The notes beneath the pieces were generated by a model. It was not told the origin of the DNA and did not search any database. It worked only from the letters and a program-made list of their open reading frames with translations. DNA of 10,780 bases from Larix sibirica (Eukaryota > Streptophyta > Pinopsida > Pinales > Pinaceae): the NCBI GenBank assembly GCA_004151065.3, contig NWUY0303890400.1, positions 1 to 10,780 on the forward strand. The letters run 5' to 3'. A program made the position numbers and the translations under genes. Shown one piece after another: positions 7,466 to 10,780 of the stretch; the stretch's first letter is position 1; each line of letters starts with the position of its first letter.

Positions 7466-8091
7466 TCAAAAGGAAGATTTATGGGTGGAGTTGAAACTCT
7501 CACTTCTGGATTTTAATGCCAATGATATGATTTGGCTCTCAACAAATTACTAAGCTCCATTCCTGAATCTTGAACATATACCTCCTTGATTTGAAAATTC
7601 GTCTAATCTATCTACTATTAGGGACTTTCCTACTCTTCTATTGTTCCAAGTGTATTGTCCTATCAGACCCTTTCATCTCTTTCTACTATTATGAGTGTAT
7701 GTTTCTTCCTTTTAGTGCACATCTCGTTAGTTGGAGGAATCCCCTTTTTCTTTCTTAACTTTGTAACACCATCACCCCCTTAAATAATACAATTTTCTGC
7801 CCAGCAATATTGGGATACACACATTAAATAGTGGAAGATGGGAACAAAGACTAATACAGCTGAAAGGGGTTCTTACCAAACTTTCATGTTTGGTGAAATT
7901 TTACATCTCAACCTTTCTCAGTTCCAGAGCTTAGTCAATCTAGTGGCTTGTGCCCTTGCATCTCAAGTCACTTCCAAATTTTTTGGCTCACGATCTCTGT
8001 CTTGTATTTTGACAATTTAGTCTCATATGAAATTATAATTACCAGATTCCAATTCCACATTTGCCTAGCTACTTCCCTCCCTCATGTTCCA
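7440..8091 (-). pseudogene. Decayed LINE endonuclease (APE-type) domain
   Basis: Landmarks in order on the - strand: VWNMR (8094-8080), recalling the SWN-x-RG start of the domain with its metal-site asparagine; ETKLSKYKTEIVSQKIW from 8024, holding the QETKL-type catalytic glutamate; LSSGT, recalling the A-x-G-x-SGG segment; ENCII then stop (7780-7782) then GGD (aspartate codon 7773-7771), recalling CIIGGDFN; KKKGIPPTNEM; KGLIGQYTWNNRRVGKSLIV and RLD (7609-7601), recalling LIGGQYTWNNRR and ERLDRFL; and ESQIISLA, where a SDH motif should follow but is not readable. The frame changes at least twice and several stops occur. The spacing between WN and ETK is a little short, about 22 residues. A live copy would nick target DNA. 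Confidence 0.72.
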
Positions 8092-9258
8092 AACTTCCAA
8101 TAGAGGAGGATTAACTTGATGATATTATAAGTCTCTAAAGCACCTACAACTCTCTATTAATGCCTCAAGCTAACTAGAACTTGGCCTGCTATTTTCAGAG
8201 CTTGATTTCATTTTTAATCAAACTTGTACCCATGTTCCTTTTTCATCATCCATCTTTGTTTTTTGTAGCTATTCCATTACATCCATAAAACCCGAGGCTG
8301 CATTTTCTCACTTTCCATTTATCTTATAGAGCCCCCTTTGTTTCCATCATTGGATTTTCCTCTTCTTTTTATATCTTGTTTCTCTATTTTTTCGGCTGAT
8401 GGTGGCAGAAATGGAAGGTAGAGACCCAAATCACTTGAAACATTGATCAATGAAACTTCATACTTCTCTCCCCTCCCTCCATATGAGTCAATCTACCTCC
8501 ATGAGACTTTGAGGAGCTCTAGTTCCATTTCCAGATCCCAAGATTGACACCATCAAGTAGTAGACATATCATCCTTAGAAGATCCCAAGGATGAGTGGTG
8601 TTACCCCTCATATTGTATGAGGCCCTACACTTGTGATTTTCATCACAAAGCTTGTTGATAGGTTGATGCAACTGCTGGATGTCTTGGGTGCTAGAGTTAT
8701 GGTTCTTGTTGTTTTAATGCCCTAGTTGGTGATTGGTGATGGATTCTCATCGTATTTTTGTTGGTTGACTTGATCAGCTTGGATGGAGGCATTGCACCTG
8801 TTGATGACATGATGTTATGAGATTCCCTTGTATGAAAATGCCCTAGCTCCTTTGGGAATTCGTGACATCATTTTGAGATCATCTTTTGGTTAGCTTCAAT
8901 ATGGATGGAATGCCTAGCATGATCCTTCTCTTCCACTTGGATATACACTCCATTCTCTCGAATGATGTGGCATGGTCTACCCACATTGTATGTTGAGGGC
9001 TTTGACACACTTTCACTTCGTCATGTTATGAGATTGACCCCTCAACATATCTTTATGCATGATGGTGATCTCAAGGAGACTAGCATCAGTGCTCTTGGTT
9101 ATTTGAACTTTGAAGGCCATCCTCAAAGAGCACTCCTCTTTTTATGGCACACATGTGGAGGCATTTCCATGTGTTTGATGAGCTATTGCACATGGATCTA
9201 TTTATTGGTTGAGGATTTGACCCCTTGGTGCATGGATGTTTTAAATTCTAAGATATAA
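8092..9258. other. Gene-free stretch; one unrecognised 98-codon frame
   Basis: The part nearest 8091 may be the LINE region upstream of the endonuclease, but I could not recognise a Gag-like or CCHC zinc-knuckle segment in it. A + strand frame at 8962-9258 encodes 98 residues beginning MMWHGLPTLYVEGF; it has no family match I know, no exon borders and no clear start context, so it is not called as a gene. Confidence 0.4.
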
Positions 9259-9272
9259 TTTTCATCTCTTTC

Positions 9273-9309
9273 AACTTTAACACTCGCTAAGGATCATTGT
9301 GTTAAAGTT
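9273..9309. repeat. Perfect inverted repeat, 11-bp stem and 15-nt loop
   Basis: aactttaacac (9273-9283) and gtgttaaagtt (9299-9309) are exact reverse complements around tcgctaaggatcatt. On either strand this would form a stable stem-loop. It lies at the left border of the repeat-rich right end of the window, and may mark an element boundary or regulatory structure; neither is shown. Confidence 0.75.
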
Positions 9310-9539
9310 ACGGTTTGAAACAAGAATTTAACAACTGCAGAAATATATATAAAAAAAATACTACTGAAATAAACCAACATAGATTGTAGAATAGTGGCAA
9401 CAATAAAATAAACTAATTAACAAAAATTAACTAGACTGTATGATAGCAGCAGTAAGGGATCTAACTAACAACATAGGTCTAATAACTTACTTGAAGACTT
9501 GGACCTTCCCTATACTCATAATTTACTTTCAGATCAGAT

Positions 9540-9558
9540 CTTGTCTCTCAAAGACAAG
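9540..9558. repeat. Small hairpin, 7-bp stem
   Basis: cttgtct and agacaag pair exactly around a 5-nt loop (ctcaa). It is preceded by agatcagatc. No associated gene. Confidence 0.6.
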
Positions 9559-9609
9559 TCAATAAATTGAACAAATAATTGACCCTTACCTGAGGGTATT
9601 CATATACAT

Positions 9610-9629
9610 GAGAGAGAGAGAGAGAGAGA
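9610..9629. repeat. (GA)10 microsatellite
   Basis: An uninterrupted tract of ten GA units. On the - strand it reads as a CT tract, of the kind common near plant transcription starts and untranslated leaders. Confidence 0.95.
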
Positions 9630-9739
9630 TAAAGTGCTGTAGGATAGGGTTAGACAGTTACAGTAGAAGGTACAACAGGTTAAATAGTGGCTAGTAACTT
9701 CAAAACAATCACAAGAGTGTATGGTTGCTCTCAAAACCC

Positions 9740-10170
9740 TCATAGCAGACCTTAGTAAACAATGGAAGCCTCAAGACCCTAAAAAACCAGACCTCAACCA
9801 AGCAACAGCCTCAACAAGGTAGTGACACCCTTAAGAAACAGTCCACACAACAGCGGAAGCCCTAAGATGACAAATAGTGCCCTCAAAACAGTTCACACAG
9901 GCAACGGGCAGCCCTACAACAATCCACACAATAGATGGCATCCCTGAGACAGGGGACAACAGTCCTAACAAGTAACAAATAGGCAACGACAACCTCCAAA
10001 ATGGTCCTAACAGGCAGTGACTACCTCAAACAGACCTCGACACCCTCCTAACAGGAAACAGTACCCTAAACAAAGCAGCGACACCCTCTCAACTGATAGC
10101 AACAACCTCAAGAAGGCTTAAGCAAACCTCAAACATCAATTGACAGCCTTAGGAAGAACCCTGACAGCAT
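9740..10170. repeat. Degenerate minisatellite-like region rich in CCCT and CAACA words
   Basis: Imperfect units recur irregularly: cagtccacacaacag near 9839, cagttcacacaggcaac near 9889, caatccacacaatag near 9919, with nearby ccctaag, ccctcaa and ccctacaa, and later cctaacaggcagtga and cctaacaggaaacag. Spacing is about 30-50 nt. On the - strand it reads as GGG- and TTGTTG-rich sequence. It has strong strand asymmetry (few G+T-rich words on the + strand) and no open frame of note. A decayed tandem array or the leader of a retroelement are both possible. Confidence 0.55.
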
Positions 10171-10191
10171 ATAACAGCTACGTGTGGGAGA

Positions 10192-10286
10192 AAGGAAGCA
10201 TAGAAAGTTGTTAAACTCTTGAAGAGGAGTAGTGTTGTATAGTAGAGCCAAGATCAAGAGAGCGCCCAAGCAAGGAAGCATAGAAA
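10192..10286. repeat. 15-bp direct repeat, 80-bp spacing
   Basis: aaggaagcatagaaa occurs at 10192-10206 and again at 10272-10286. The following sequences differ. Possibly part of the same decayed tandem array. Confidence 0.75.
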
Positions 10287-10666
10287 ACCCTTGACGTCAC
10301 CTTAAACTAGCACATAAAAACCCTTAAATAGTCATCAATAATCAGATCTCAGATTTCATCTTCAAGATGCTTCACAATGAAGTCTTGATCTTATATTTAT
10401 AGACCTTCAAGGACTTCTAGAAGGATCTTCCTTCTAATCCTTTAATGACTTAGTGTTACTCAAACAAAGTCAAGACATCCTATCTTTTAGGAGGGTTACC
10501 AAATATAAAAAATTATAAATTAATGTTATGATGTCTTTAGGAGAGGGTACTAATGATATGACAGAGTAAGTTACAACACTTAGAGGGGCGCGAGCACATA
10601 GGACCAACAAGGGAGGGGTCAACACAAGACACCCTAGACACAAGGCTAATAAGAGGTGTAACAATA
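10287..10666. other. Possible LTR U3-like segment, no coding seen
   Basis: Noncoding sequence between the 15-bp repeats and the 31-33-bp array. A - strand open frame at 10470-10745 gives a leucine/valine-rich product caused by the repeats and is not taken as a gene. The layout (repeat array, TATA box, leader-like tract with CT repeat) reads sensibly on the - strand as part of a retroelement, but no TG...CA ends, primer-binding site or pol domain were found. Confidence 0.3.
10394..10422 (-). promoter_or_regulatory. TATA box and heat-shock-element-like palindrome, - strand
   Basis: On the - strand CTATAAATA reads across 10402-10394, a good match to a plant TATA box. About 13 nt upstream of it on that strand is TTCTAGAA (10422-10415), the minimal two-unit heat-shock element nTTCnnGAAn; a further GAA/TTC pair lies beyond it with the wrong spacing. 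With the tandem repeats further upstream the layout resembles the U3 part of an LTR. No gene is seen downstream. In AT-rich DNA a TATA box can arise by chance. Confidence 0.35.
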
Positions 10667-10755
10667 AAGGTGGGAAGACAACCCTTCTAACCACAAGACA
10701 AGGTGAGAAGACAACCCTTCGCAAAACAACAAGGTGGGAAGACAACCCTTCTAAC
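10667..10755. repeat. Three tandem copies of a 31-33-bp repeat
   Basis: The 20-bp core aaggtgggaagacaaccctt starts at 10667 and 10731, with a one-base variant (aaggtgagaag...) at 10700, giving periods of 33 and 31. Copies one and three both continue ctaacc. On the - strand they lie 250-350 nt upstream of the TATA box at 10394, a position typical of enhancer repeats in LTRs, though the array may simply be a minisatellite. Confidence 0.9.
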
Positions 10756-10780
10756 CCTATCTCTCAGGGTATGTGGTCCA

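Larger units (their letters stand above)
6905..8091 (-). mobile_element. Older LINE fragment (APE endonuclease to pre-RT linker), antisense
   Basis: On the - strand, pieces in several frames follow the order expected of the N-terminal half of a plant L1-type ORF2: endonuclease, then linker, then the sequence that precedes the reverse transcriptase. It is scattered with stops and frameshifts and ends near 6905, before any PGPDG-type reverse transcriptase motif. No target-site duplication or tail was found, as expected of an internal fragment. It covers a different part of ORF2 from the copy at 943-2346, so the two cannot be compared directly and family membership is open. Both lie antisense to the transporter gene. 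Confidence 0.72.

Noticed and set aside
8962-9258. 98-codon + strand frame (MMWHGLPTLYVEGF...)
   Set aside because: No recognised domain, no exon borders, and surrounding sequence is repeat-like. Left as unrecognised.
10470-10745. 91-codon - strand frame, hydrophobic product
   Set aside because: The composition follows from the tandem repeat (repeated VVF and RRV words) rather than from a protein family.

Overview
The window reads as nuclear DNA from a large-genome seed plant, possibly a gymnosperm. It is AT-rich, has long introns with GT/AG borders, and carries plant-type LINE remnants and a tRNA-derived SINE-like sequence. No bacterial-style coding, CRISPR array or rRNA was seen. The assignment to a plant is firm; the assignment to a conifer is inference from intron size and repeat content.

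The only host gene I can support runs on the + strand. Four short exons (828-903, 5126-5212, 5381-5461, 5621-5653) join in phase without a stop into 92 codons. They match the middle of a major facilitator superfamily transporter of the plant 'hippocampus abundant transcript-like' (HIAT1/MFSD14-like) group. Both ends of the gene lie outside the window. The introns are at least 827 nt (upstream), 4222 nt, 168 nt, 159 nt and at least 5.1 kb (downstream, if the gene continues).

Almost everything else is intronic or flanking repeat DNA. A 5'-truncated LINE (943-2346, antisense) sits in the 4.2-kb intron with a perfect 17-bp target-site duplication and a short poly(A) tail. It keeps a zf-RVT fragment and an RNase H domain with all four acidic residues, but has premature stops and a frameshift. 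A second, older antisense LINE fragment (about 6905-8091) holds a decayed APE-type endonuclease and the linker before the reverse transcriptase. A SINE-like sequence with A and B boxes on the - strand lies at about 6150-6365, between two GC-rich blocks. The right end (9.3-10.78 kb) holds hairpins, a (GA)10 tract, a degenerate minisatellite and, read on the - strand, a U3-like segment with a TATA box and 31-33-bp tandem repeats.

I found no evidence of a new multi-gene system. The interest lies in the exon reconstruction, the clean LINE insertion 22 nt inside a splice donor, and several repeat structures not yet assigned to a family.
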